Part shown: positions 51,259-59,629 of the stretch, one piece after another
Layout: each line of letters opens with the position of its first letter
Position numbering within the stretch: the first letter of the stretch is position 1
Position numbers and translations under genes: made by a program
DNA from: Aeromicrobium stalagmiti
Lineage (GTDB): Bacteria > Actinomycetota > Actinomycetes > Propionibacteriales > Nocardioidaceae
NCBI RefSeq assembly: GCF_013283745.1
Contig: NZ_JABSTZ010000001.1
Span: 1,072,406 to 1,136,405, forward strand
Direction of reading: 5' to 3'
Length of the DNA stretch: 64,000 bases
Notes under the pieces: model-generated
The model's input: the letters and a program-made list of their open reading frames with translations, nothing else
What the model was told of the DNA's origin: nothing
Databases searched by the model: none

Positions 51259-53178
51259 GTGGATGCCCCCCTCGCGCTGTACCGCCGCTACCGGCCGGAG
51301 ACCTTCGCCGAGGTGATCGGCCAGGAGCACGTCACCGAGCCCCTGCGCCATGCCCTCGCGGGCAACCGGGTCAACCACGCCTATCTGTTCTCGGGTCCGC
51401 GCGGCTGCGGCAAGACGACCAGCGCCCGCATCCTGGCCCGCGCCCTCAACTGCGAGAAGGCGCCGATCGCCGATCCGTGCGGCGAGTGCCAGAGCTGCCG
51501 CGACCTCGCCCGCGGCGGACCGGGCAGCATCGACGTCATCGAGATCGACGCGGCCAGCCACGGCGGCGTCGACGACGCGCGCGACCTGCGCGAGCGCGCG
51601 TTCTTCGCCCCGGTCAGCAGCCGCTACAAGGTCTACATCATCGACGAGGCCCACATGGTCTCGCCGCAGGGCTTCAACGCGCTGCTCAAGCTCGTCGAGG
51701 AGCCGCCGCCGCACCTGAAGTTCATCTTCGCGACGACCGAGCCCGACAAGGTCATCGGCACGATCCGGTCGCGCACCCACCACTACCCGTTCCGGCTCGT
51801 CCCGCCCAAGGCGCTCGGCGACTACCTCCTGCAGCTCTGCGAGGCCGAGGGCGTCGCGCTCGCTCCGACGGCGCTCCCGCTGGTGGTCCGGGCCGGCCAG
51901 GGCTCGGTGCGTGACACCCTCAGCGTGCTCGACCAGCTGCTGGGCGGCGCCGGTCCCGAAGGAGTCACCTACGACCTCGCGGTCCAGCTGCTGGGCTACA
52001 CCCCCGACTCCCTGCTCGACGAGGCCATCGACGCCTTCGCGGCCAGCGACGGCTCGACCGTGTTCGGGGTCGTCGACAAGGTCATCGAGTCCGGGCAGGA
52101 CCCGCGCCGTTTCGCCGAGGACCTCCTGCAGCGCCTGCGCGACCTCGTGATCGTCGCGGCCGTCCCCGACGCCCTCGACAAGGGTCTGCTCGACGTGCCC
52201 GGCGACCGCGCCGAGCGGCTCGTCACCCAGGCCAACGGCTTCGGCCCGTCCGAGCTGACCCGCGCCGCCGACATCGTCAACGCGGCGCTGATGGAGTTCC
52301 GCGGCGCCACCGCGCCGCGTCTGCTGCTCGAGCTGATGTGCGCGCGCATCCTCGTGCCGGGTGCCGACAACTCGACGCAGGGCTTCCAGGCCCGGCTCGA
52401 CCGCGTCGAGCGCCGGCTGTCGATGGACGGCGGGTCGCCGACTCCCGCGCGACCGGCCCCCGCCGCTGCTCCGGTGCACGAGCCGGTGCACCAGCCCGAG
52501 CCCGAACCCGAGCCCGCTCCGGTCGTGCCGCCGGTCCAGGCCGAGCCCGCCCCCGTTGCACCGCCTGTCGCCGCCGAGCCCGCGCCGGTCGCCCCGCCGC
52601 AGCCGGTGGCCTCGCCGCAGCCGGTGGCTCCTGCCGCCGCACCGGCCGGCACCCTGACGATCGCCGACGTCCGCCGCCTCTGGCCCGAGATCCTCGACAA
52701 GATCCGCGACATGCGGCGCTTCGCCTGGATCATGCTGAGCCAGAACGCCCAGGTCATGGCGCTCGACGGTCAGGTGCTGACGATCGCCCTGGTCAACGCC
52801 GGAGCCCGCGACTCGTTCGTCAACAGCGGCTCGGCCGACTACGTCCAGAAGGCGCTGCAGGAGGTCCTCGGCGTCACCTGGCGCATCGAGGCGATCGTCG
52901 ACCCGGGCGCGCGTCCCGGTGTCGTCGACGACTACGACGACGGCCCGTCCACGCCGCCGCCGGTCGAGCAGCCGTCCGCGCCGTCTGCACCTGCGGTAGC
53001 CGTGCCCGACTCCGTCCGCCAGGCCATGCGCGAGCAGCACAGCCCCCAGACCCGTGAGGACCCTGATGCCTCGGCCGACCGTGACGACCCGGTCGTCGAC
53101 CACGAGATCCTCGATCCCGAGCTCCTGCTGAGCCGCGAGCTGGGAGCAGAAGTCATTGACGAGACCCCCACGAGCTGA
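51259..53178 (+). CDS. dnaX: DNA polymerase III subunits gamma and tau
   Basis: A 639-residue clamp-loader ATPase. Walker A is GPRGCGKTT, the zinc module is C-x8-C-x2-C-x2-C (NCEKAPIADPCGECQSC), Walker B is VYIIDEAH, and the sensor-1/SRC region follows LLKLVEEPPPHLKFIFATTE. Residues about 390-470 are a Pro/Ala/Glu-rich linker, then a tau-like C-terminal domain (RRLWPEILDKIRDMRRFAWIMLSQNAQVMAL). It loads the sliding clamp and couples the polymerase. GTG 51259 is likely near-leaderless. No slippery A-tract for a gamma frameshift is seen. Confidence 0.96.
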   Translation: MDAPLALYRRYRPETFAEVIGQEHVTEPLRHALAGNRVNHAYLFSGPRGCGKTTSARILARALNCEKAPIADPCGECQSCRDLARGGPGSIDVIEIDAASHGGVDDARDLRERAFFAPVSSRYKVYIIDEAHMVSPQGFNALLKLVEEPPPHLKFIFATTEPDKVIGTIRSRTHHYPFRLVPPKALGDYLLQLCEAEGVALAPTALPLVVRAGQGSVRDTLSVLDQLLGGAGPEGVTYDLAVQLLGYTPDSLLDEAIDAFAASDGSTVFGVVDKVIESGQDPRRFAEDLLQRLRDLVIVAAVPDALDKGLLDVPGDRAERLVTQANGFGPSELTRAADIVNAALMEFRGATAPRLLLELMCARILVPGADNSTQGFQARLDRVERRLSMDGGSPTPARPAPAAAPVHEPVHQPEPEPEPAPVVPPVQAEPAPVAPPVAAEPAPVAPPQPVASPQPVAPAAAPAGTLTIADVRRLWPEILDKIRDMRRFAWIMLSQNAQVMALDGQVLTIALVNAGARDSFVNSGSADYVQKALQEVLGVTWRIEAIVDPGARPGVVDDYDDGPSTPPPVEQPSAPSAPAVAVPDSVRQAMREQHSPQTREDPDASADRDDPVVDHEILDPELLLSRELGAEVIDETPTS

Positions 53179-55819
53179 CCTCGCGCGGCATCGACTCGAC
53201 CTCGACGCCGACCCGCTCGACGTCCTGCGGCGCTTTCGCGGTCACGACCGCCTCGTGGCGCTGCTCGGCGCCTGGCACCACGGTGAGGCCCTCATCGCGT
53301 TCGACCCGGTCGAGGTGCTCGACGGTGATCCGTTCACGGGCATCGACCTCGACCCGTTGCCGTCCGACGTCGCGGGGTTCGGCGGCGGCTGGATCGGGGC
53401 GTGGGGCTATCAGCTCGGCCGGCTCGTCGAGGACCTTCCTCCCGCACCCGGCCGCCCCCGCCCGCAGCCCGATCACCGCATCGCGTTCTACGACCACGTC
53501 CTGCGACTGACCGACGGGGTCTGGTGGTTCGAGTCGTTGACCCGCGACGACGAGCGCGACGCCCGCGTCATGGCAGCCCTCGGGGCGCCCGCCCCCGAGC
53601 CGATCGCCTACGACGTCGGTGCCTTCGCGATGACGCCGTCGCCCGACGGTCACCGCGCGGCCCTGGCGACGGTGCTCGAGCACATCGCCGCCGGCGACAT
53701 CTTCCAGGCCAATCTGTGCGCGCGGCTGGAGGCGTCGTTCTCGGGCGATCCGCTCGACGTCTTCTGCGCAGGCGTCGAGCGGCTGCACCCGGCCTACGCC
53801 GCCTACGTCTCCAGCCCCGAGGGGGAGCTGGTGAGCTTCTCGCCCGAGCTGTTCCTGCGGCGGACGGGCGACGAGGTGCTGACCTCGCCGATCAAGGGCA
53901 CCGCGCACCTCGACACCGACCCCGACGAGCTGGTCGCGTCGGCCAAGAACCGCGCCGAGAACATCATGATCGTCGACCTCATGCGCAACGACCTGGGGCG
54001 CGTCAGCCTGCCGGGATCGGTGCGCGTCCCGGCGATCACCCGCGCCGAGCGGCACACCGTCTGGCACCTGGTCTCCGACGTCGTCGGGCACGTCGGCCGC
54101 GGCGTCCGTGACTCCGACCTGCTGCGGGCCACGTTCCCGCCGGGCTCGGTGACCGGCGCACCCAAGGTCCGGGCGATGGAGGTCATCAACGCGCTCGAGT
54201 CGACTGGTCGCGAGGCCTACACGGGGGCGATCGGGCACGTCAGCCCGGCGGCGGGCCTCGAGCTCAACGTGGTCATCCGGACGTTCGAGTTCGCCGGCGA
54301 CGCGGTCTGGCTGGGCGTCGGCGGGGGAGTGGTGGCCGACTCCACGCCCGACGACGAGTACGCCGAGTGCCTGGTCAAGGCGCGCCCCCTGATCGACGCG
54401 ATCGGCGGGCGGCTCGACCTCGTCGCCGAGGTCTCCACGCCGACCGCGCCGACGTCCGTCCGGGCGCCTGCCGCAGCACCGACCGTCGACGAGTCGCTGG
54501 GCATCTTCGACACGCTGCTCGTCAGCGACGGCCACGTCGTCGACCTCGATGCCCACCTGGCACGCCTCGACGCCTCGGTGCGGGCCGTCTACGGCACGAC
54601 GATCCGCGCCGGCCTCGACGAGGCGGTCGTCCGTCGTGCGGCTGCACTCGTCGGCGACCACCGGCTGCGCATCGACGCGGTGCCGCAGGGGGCCGATGTC
54701 GCCGTGACGATGACGACCGACGAGATCGCGGCCGCATCCGGCCCGTGGACCCTGACCCCACGCGCGGTCGGCGACGGATGGGGCCAGCACAAGTGGTCCG
54801 ACCGTCGCGCCCTGGCCGACGACCGCGGCCTCCGTCACGACCTGCTGCTGACCGCCGACGACGGATCGATCCTCGAGACCGCCCGAGCCAACCTGTTCGT
54901 GGTCCACGACGACGGCGTGCACACGCCGCCCACCGACGGACGCATCCTTCCCGGCACGGCCCGCGCCCGGGTCGTCGAGATCCTGCGGGCGGCGGCCGTG
55001 CCGGTCTTCCAGCGCCGCCTCACCGCGGCCGACGTCATCGCCGCGACCGAGGTGTTCGTGACCAACGCCCTGCGCGGCGTCGTGCCGGTCGCCGCGTGCG
55101 AGGGCCTCGGCGCGTGGCCGGTGGGTCGTACGACGACCTGGCTCCGCGACGAGCTCGAGCGGCTCTGGCTCGACCCCGTCGTGGGCGGTGCGCGAGCGTC
55201 CACACGTGGCCCGTCCGTGGCCGCTGCACCGCCCACCGAGGCGAAGGTGCTGTTCATCGACAACTACGACTCGTTCGTCTACAACCTCGTCCAGTACGTC
55301 GGTGAGCTCGGCGCCTCGGCCGAGGTGGTCCGCAACGACGCCGTGACGGTCGACGAGCTGGTCGCGGCGCGGCTGCGCGGTGACTTCACCCACCTGGTCG
55401 TCTCGCCGGGCCCGGGCACCCCGGCCGACGCCGGCATCAGCCGTGAGGCGATCAGGCGGCTCGGGCCGACGACGCCGACGCTCGGGGTGTGTCTCGGCCA
55501 CCAGGCGATCGGCGAGGTCTACGGCGCGTCCGTCGTCCGGGCCCCCGAGGTCGTCCACGGCAAGCCCTCGCTGGTCCACCACGACGGGCGCGGGGTCTAT
55601 GCGGATCTGCCGTCGCCGCTGGTCTGCGCCCGCTACCACTCGCTCGTCATCGACCCGGCGACGCTGCCCCCCGAGCTCGACGCGACGGCGCACACCGCGT
55701 CGGGCATCGTCATGGGCGTCCGGCACCGCACCCACCCGGTCGAGGGCGTCCAGATGCACCCCGAGTCGATCCTCACCTCCCACGGTCACGACATGCTCCA
55801 GACCTTCCTCACCCCCTGA
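53156..55819 (+). CDS. Trifunctional PabB-PabC-PabA fusion (aminodeoxychorismate synthase/lyase)
   Basis: An 887-residue fusion for p-aminobenzoate (folate) synthesis. Residues 1-430 are PabB: SPIKGTAHLD has Lys247, the residue that marks aminodeoxychorismate rather than anthranilate synthase, and AENIMIVDLMRNDLGRV follows. Residues 440-690 are PabC, a class IV PLP lyase (SLGIFDTLLV, Lys in GQHKWSDRR, ILETARANLFVV). Residues 695-887 are the PabA glutaminase (NYDSFVYNLVQY, Cys in GVCLGHQ, HPES). One chain could take chorismate and glutamine to PABA. TTG 53156 overlaps dnaX by 23 bp, with GGGAG upstream. Confidence 0.93.
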   Translation: MTRPPRADLARHRLDLDADPLDVLRRFRGHDRLVALLGAWHHGEALIAFDPVEVLDGDPFTGIDLDPLPSDVAGFGGGWIGAWGYQLGRLVEDLPPAPGRPRPQPDHRIAFYDHVLRLTDGVWWFESLTRDDERDARVMAALGAPAPEPIAYDVGAFAMTPSPDGHRAALATVLEHIAAGDIFQANLCARLEASFSGDPLDVFCAGVERLHPAYAAYVSSPEGELVSFSPELFLRRTGDEVLTSPIKGTAHLDTDPDELVASAKNRAENIMIVDLMRNDLGRVSLPGSVRVPAITRAERHTVWHLVSDVVGHVGRGVRDSDLLRATFPPGSVTGAPKVRAMEVINALESTGREAYTGAIGHVSPAAGLELNVVIRTFEFAGDAVWLGVGGGVVADSTPDDEYAECLVKARPLIDAIGGRLDLVAEVSTPTAPTSVRAPAAAPTVDESLGIFDTLLVSDGHVVDLDAHLARLDASVRAVYGTTIRAGLDEAVVRRAAALVGDHRLRIDAVPQGADVAVTMTTDEIAAASGPWTLTPRAVGDGWGQHKWSDRRALADDRGLRHDLLLTADDGSILETARANLFVVHDDGVHTPPTDGRILPGTARARVVEILRAAAVPVFQRRLTAADVIAATEVFVTNALRGVVPVAACEGLGAWPVGRTTTWLRDELERLWLDPVVGGARASTRGPSVAAAPPTEAKVLFIDNYDSFVYNLVQYVGELGASAEVVRNDAVTVDELVAARLRGDFTHLVVSPGPGTPADAGISREAIRRLGPTTPTLGVCLGHQAIGEVYGASVVRAPEVVHGKPSLVHHDGRGVYADLPSPLVCARYHSLVIDPATLPPELDATAHTASGIVMGVRHRTHPVEGVQMHPESILTSHGHDMLQTFLTP

Positions 55820-55820
55820 T

Positions 55821-55904
55821 CCGCGAGTGGCGCAGATCGAAGGTTCTGAGACGGCGTGTCGTCGTTTTTCGCGCCACTCGCGGGGTGGAATGCGCCACTC
55901 GCGG
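55821..55904. repeat. Three-copy GCGCCACTCGCGG element
   Basis: The 13-mer CCGCGAGTGGCGC occurs at 55821-55833; its exact reverse complement GCGCCACTCGCGG occurs at 55871-55883 and again at 55892-55904. The first two can pair as a 13-bp stem with a 37-nt loop right after the pab stop, so the unit can terminate transcription, but the third copy suggests a small dispersed repeat or a protein-binding array. Confidence 0.7.
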
Positions 55905-55918
55905 ACCAGGGTCTAGAC

Positions 55919-55940
55919 ATAGCGAGTGATCACTCGCTAT
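55919..55940. promoter_or_regulatory. 22-bp perfect palindrome before amidohydrolase gene
   Basis: Half-site ATAGCGAGTGA is followed directly by its exact reverse complement, 35 bp before the amidohydrolase start and next to TTGACG (55943-55948), a good -35. It is probably the operator of the TetR regulator encoded two genes' length downstream (57781). Confidence 0.7.
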
Positions 55941-55975
55941 CTTGACGTGATCCACATCACGCAAGGGCGGACAGC

Positions 55976-57775
55976 ATGGACGAGCTCGACCTGGTCATCA
56001 GCGGCGGCACCTACTTCGACGGCTCGGGCGCGCCCGGCGTCGTCGCGAACATCGGCGTCAAGGACGGACGCGTCGCGGCGGTCAGCCCCGACCCGCTGCC
56101 GATCGGCCCCACGACGCGCGTCGTCGACGCCGCCGGCCAGTGGGTCATGCCGGGGTTCGTCGACACCCACACGCACTACGACGCCGAGCTGCAGGTGGCT
56201 CCCGGCCTCAACGAGTCGGTCCGCCACGGCGTGACGACGGTGCTGGTCGGCAACTGCTCGCTCTCGACGGTCTACTCGACGCCCCTCGACATCGCCGACC
56301 TGTTCAGTCGCGTCGAGGCGCTCCCGCGCACCCACGTGCTCGGCGCACTCGAGGACGCCAAGACGTGGTCGACGCCCCAGGGCTGGGTCGACGCGCTCGA
56401 GCAGCTGCCGCTCGGCCCGCACGTTGCCTCGTTCCTCGGGCACTCCGACGTCCGCGCGAGCGTCATGGGCATGGGCCGCTCGACCGACCCGGCGCAGAAG
56501 GCGACGCGGGGCGAGCAGGCCGAGATCGAGCGCCGGCTCGAGGACGCCCTCGACGCCGGCTTCCTCGGCATCTCCACCATGACCAACCCGTGGGACAAGC
56601 TCGACGGTGACCGCTACCGCTCCCGCTCGCTGCCGTCGACCTACTCCAGCTGGAAGGAGTTCCGGGGCCTGAGCCGGGTCCTGCGCCGCCGCGGGCGCGT
56701 GCTGCAGGGGGTGCCCAACCTCAACAAGAAGTACGACATCGCGTTCTACCTCGCGACCGCGACGGGCCTGCTCCGCAAGCCGCTCAAGGTGTCGCTGCTG
56801 GCCGCCGCCGACACCAAGGCCGAGCCCTGGGTGCAGCGCATCTTCGCCCCGCTGGCGTTCCTCGCCAACCGGATCGGTCGCGGCCGGTTCACCTGGCAGC
56901 ACCTGCCGACGACGTTCCGGGTGTGGGCCGACGGCATCGACCTCGTCGTCTTCGAGGAGTTCGGCTCCGGCCGCGAGGCCCTGCACCTGCGCGAGGAGAT
57001 GGGCCGCAACGAGCTGCTGAGCGACGAGGCCTACCGTCGCTGGTTCCGTCGTGACTTCGACAAGCGCTTCTCGCCCCGGGTCTGGCACCGCGACTTCGAC
57101 GACGCCGAGATCACCGAGTGCCCCGACGCCGACCTGGTCGGCCAGATGATCGGCCAGGTGGCCCGTGACCGCGGGCTCCACCCCGTCGACTGCTACCTCG
57201 ACCTCGTGGTCGAGCACGGCACCCGGCTGCGCTGGAAGACCAACATCGCCAACACGCGGCCCGAGGTCCAGGACCAGCTGATCAACCGTTACGGCATCAC
57301 GATCGGCTTCTCCGACGCCGGGGCGCACCTGCGCAACATGGCGTTCTACAACTTCGGCATCCGGCTGCTCAACCGCGTCCACCGGGCGCAGACGAGCGGC
57401 AAGCCGTTCATGACGGTCGAGAAGGCGGTCTTCAAGCTGACCGGCGAGCTGAGCGACTTCTACGGCATCGACGCCGGCCGCATCGGGGTCGGCGACCGGG
57501 CCGACATCGTGGTCGTCGACCCGGCCGGGCTCAGCGACGAGGTCGACAGCTATCACGAGGCGCTGATGCCTGAGTTCGGCAACATGAGCCGGATGGTCAA
57601 CCGCAACGACGCCGCCGTCAGCGCGACGATCGTGACGGGCGAGGTCGTCTTCGATCGCGGCGAGTTCGTCGACGGCTACGGCCGGACGCTCGGGACCGGG
57701 CGGTTCCTGCGCGCCGGTGAACCCCGCGGCACCGTCGCGCCCGTCCGCCGCCTCGACGCGGTGGTGGCACAGTAG
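55976..57775 (+). CDS. N-acyl-D-amino-acid deacylase family amidohydrolase
   Basis: A 599-residue metal-dependent amidohydrolase. GFVDTHTHYDAEL gives the first metal ligands (HxH), GHSDVRASVMG the next His, and IGFSDAGAHLRNM the catalytic Asp, with YRSRSLPSTYSSW between. The C-terminal IGVGDRADIVVVDP is typical of D-aminoacylase-like proteins. The expected reaction is removal of the acyl group from N-acyl-D-amino acids or a related amide. It is slightly longer than the usual 480-580 residues. The adjoining TetR gene starts 5 bp after its stop, so the pair is an operon controlled by the 55919 palindrome. Confidence 0.9.
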   Translation: MDELDLVISGGTYFDGSGAPGVVANIGVKDGRVAAVSPDPLPIGPTTRVVDAAGQWVMPGFVDTHTHYDAELQVAPGLNESVRHGVTTVLVGNCSLSTVYSTPLDIADLFSRVEALPRTHVLGALEDAKTWSTPQGWVDALEQLPLGPHVASFLGHSDVRASVMGMGRSTDPAQKATRGEQAEIERRLEDALDAGFLGISTMTNPWDKLDGDRYRSRSLPSTYSSWKEFRGLSRVLRRRGRVLQGVPNLNKKYDIAFYLATATGLLRKPLKVSLLAAADTKAEPWVQRIFAPLAFLANRIGRGRFTWQHLPTTFRVWADGIDLVVFEEFGSGREALHLREEMGRNELLSDEAYRRWFRRDFDKRFSPRVWHRDFDDAEITECPDADLVGQMIGQVARDRGLHPVDCYLDLVVEHGTRLRWKTNIANTRPEVQDQLINRYGITIGFSDAGAHLRNMAFYNFGIRLLNRVHRAQTSGKPFMTVEKAVFKLTGELSDFYGIDAGRIGVGDRADIVVVDPAGLSDEVDSYHEALMPEFGNMSRMVNRNDAAVSATIVTGEVVFDRGEFVDGYGRTLGTGRFLRAGEPRGTVAPVRRLDAVVAQ

Positions 57776-57780
57776 GGGGC

Positions 57781-58410
57781 GTGACCGCGACCCCTCGACG
57801 CACGCAGGCCGAGCGGCGCGAGGGGACGATCGCCGCGATCGTCGACGCGGCTGTCGCGGCCCTCGGCGAGGTGGGCTACGCCCGCACCACGACTGCCGAG
57901 ATCGCCCGCCGGGCCGGGGTGTCCCAGGGCGGCCTCTTCCGCCACTTCGAGTCGCGCCTCGACGTCATCTTCGCGGCGGCCGACGCCGTGCGGGCCCGTC
58001 AGTTCGACGACTTCCGCGAAGGTCTTGGCGCGCTGACGCAGTTCGACGTCGCCGCGACCGTGCGGCTGCTGCGTCGCGCGACGCGGGCCCCGATCAACGC
58101 CGCCTGGTACGAGCTGCTGGTCGCGGCCCGCACCGACGCCGAGCTGCAGGCCCGGCTCGCGCCGCTCGCCGACCGCTACCACCGCGAGATCATCGAGATG
58201 GGGCGAGCCCTGCCGATCGCGGCCTCGATGCCGCCCGACGAGCTCGACACGCTCGTGATCGGCATCGTCTACATGCTCGACGGTGAGGCCCTCACCGCCT
58301 CGGTCCACGTCGACGCCCGCCAGGAGGATGCACGGGTCGAGCAGGTCGTCCGCATCCTCGCCGGTGAGCCGGCGTTCGAGGGCGAGTCGAGCGCTCCCCG
58401 TCAGGCCTGA
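57781..58410 (+). CDS. TetR-family regulator
   Basis: A 209-residue repressor. The DNA-binding segment is EVGYARTTTAEIARRAGVSQGGLFRHFESRLDVIFAAADAV; the ligand domain is of a general type with no clear hint of ligand. GTG 57781 lies 5 bp after the amidohydrolase stop, so it is co-transcribed with it and probably autoregulates through the 22-bp palindrome upstream of that gene. Confidence 0.88.
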   Translation: MTATPRRTQAERREGTIAAIVDAAVAALGEVGYARTTTAEIARRAGVSQGGLFRHFESRLDVIFAAADAVRARQFDDFREGLGALTQFDVAATVRLLRRATRAPINAAWYELLVAARTDAELQARLAPLADRYHREIIEMGRALPIAASMPPDELDTLVIGIVYMLDGEALTASVHVDARQEDARVEQVVRILAGEPAFEGESSAPRQA

Positions 58411-58415
58411 CCGCA

Positions 58416-58421
58416 TACCCT
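58416..58421 (+). promoter_or_regulatory. Leaderless -10 box before recR
   Basis: TACCCT ends 8 nt before the recR ATG, with no Shine-Dalgarno between, so recR is probably expressed from a leaderless transcript. The same layout is seen before the LysR gene at 59630 (TACGTT, 6 nt) and the esterase at 38297. Confidence 0.45.
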
Positions 58422-58429
58422 GAACACTT

Positions 58430-59026
58430 ATGTATGACGGCGTGGTCCAAGACCTGATCGACGAGCTCGGGCAGCTGCCCGGCATCGGTCCCAAGAGTGC
58501 GCAACGCATCGCGTTCCACCTGCTCGACGCCGATCCCGAGGACGTCCGGCGCTTCGCCGCGACCCTCGTCGAGGTGAAGTCCAAGGTCCACTTCTGCTCG
58601 ATCTGCGGCAACGTCACGGTCGACACCGAGTGCCGCATCTGTGCCGACCCGCGCCGCGACCCCAGCGTGCTGTGCGTCGTCGAGGAGTCCAAGGACGTCG
58701 TCGCGATCGAGCGCACCCGTGAGTTCCGGGGCCGTTACCACGTGCTGGGCGGAGCGATCTCGCCGATCGCGGGCATCGGCCCCGACCAGCTGCGCATCAA
58801 GGAGCTGCTGGGCCGGCTGCAGGACAACGCCGTCACCGAGGTCATCATCGCCACCGATCCCAACCTCGAGGGCGAGGCGACGGCGACCTACCTGATCCGC
58901 ATGCTCTCGACGTACGGGCTGCGGGTCAGCAAGCTCGCCAGTGGGCTGCCGGTCGGCGGCGACCTGGAGTACGCCGACGAGCTCACGCTCGGGCGAGCGT
59001 TCGAGGGACGCACGACGATCGGCTGA
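58430..59026 (+). CDS. recR: Recombination protein RecR
   Basis: A 198-residue RecFOR pathway protein. The helix-hairpin-helix [24 protein letters not shown] is followed by a C4 zinc finger ([16 protein letters not shown]). The Toprim domain ([47 protein letters not shown]) and the Walker-like end complete the normal length. It helps RecF/RecO load RecA on gapped DNA. ybaB/ebfC, which commonly lies between dnaX and recR, is absent here. Confidence 0.97.
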   Translation: MYDGVVQDLIDELGQLPGIGPKSAQRIAFHLLDADPEDVRRFAATLVEVKSKVHFCSICGNVTVDTECRICADPRRDPSVLCVVEESKDVVAIERTREFRGRYHVLGGAISPIAGIGPDQLRIKELLGRLQDNAVTEVIIATDPNLEGEATATYLIRMLSTYGLRVSKLASGLPVGGDLEYADELTLGRAFEGRTTIG

Positions 59027-59105
59027 CACGCCGCGAATCCCTCTGATAGCGTTCGAGACAGCCTGTACGACCGGGAGAGGTCGTACGTCTCACCAGGGGG
59101 ACACG

Positions 59106-59531
59106 ATGACGATCCGTTCACGCATGATGGGCACCGCGCTCATGCTCACGCTCTCGATGGGCATGCTCGCTGCCTGCGGCGGCAGCGACGCCGGCAGTGA
59201 CGACGCCGAGGCCACCTCGGAGGCGACGTCGTCGGCCGCCCCGACCACCGACGCAGAGGCCGAGAGCGACGAGGGCACCGACGGCAAGCCCAGCAAGGAC
59301 GACGTCGTCGACGGATACACCAAGCTCGTCACCGGCAGCATGGGCGACAGCCTGCCCGACGACATCGTCGACAAGGTGGTCACCTGCTTCGTCGACGAGC
59401 TGTACGACGACGCGTCCGCCGACACGCTGCAGGCCATCGCCGACTCCAAGCCGGAGGGCATCAACCCCGACGACGCGACGCTGTTCACCGATGCGTCGAC
59501 GTCCTGCACCCAGAAGATCACGGGTCAGTAG
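59106..59531 (+). CDS. Putative lipoprotein
   Basis: A 141-residue lipoprotein. ATG 59106 starts MTIRSRMMGTALMLTLSMGMLAACGGS, with lipobox LAAC. An acidic Ser/Thr/Glu-rich linker follows, then a helical domain with two Cys (VTCFVDELYDD and STSCTQKI) that may pair. It is of a type common on actinobacterial surfaces, without known function. It is followed by a 40-bp perfect palindrome terminator. Confidence 0.8.
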   Translation: MTIRSRMMGTALMLTLSMGMLAACGGSDAGSDDAEATSEATSSAAPTTDAEAESDEGTDGKPSKDDVVDGYTKLVTGSMGDSLPDDIVDKVVTCFVDELYDDASADTLQAIADSKPEGINPDDATLFTDASTSCTQKITGQ

Positions 59532-59540
59532 GCCCATCGC

Positions 59541-59580
59541 TCGGACGGCCCCGCACCTGATCAGGTGCGGGGCCGTCCGA
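59541..59580. terminator. 40-bp perfect palindrome terminator
   Basis: TCGGACGGCCCCGCACCTGA and its exact complement (stem 18-20 bp) lie 9 bp after the lipoprotein stop. A GC hairpin of this strength should stop transcription of the lipoprotein gene before the LysR gene. Confidence 0.85.
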
Positions 59581-59629
59581 CGTCGCGGGCTGATTCTGCC
59601 GCTCGGCGTCATCGGGGTACGTTGAAACC

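Noticed and set aside
53153..55789. An 878-codon open frame on the minus strand opposite the pab fusion
   Set aside because: It is a GC-rich antisense shadow: the translation is Arg/Gly/Asp/Val-rich without any domain, while the plus strand has three complete enzyme domains. The same applies to the other long antisense frames opposite clear genes across the window.
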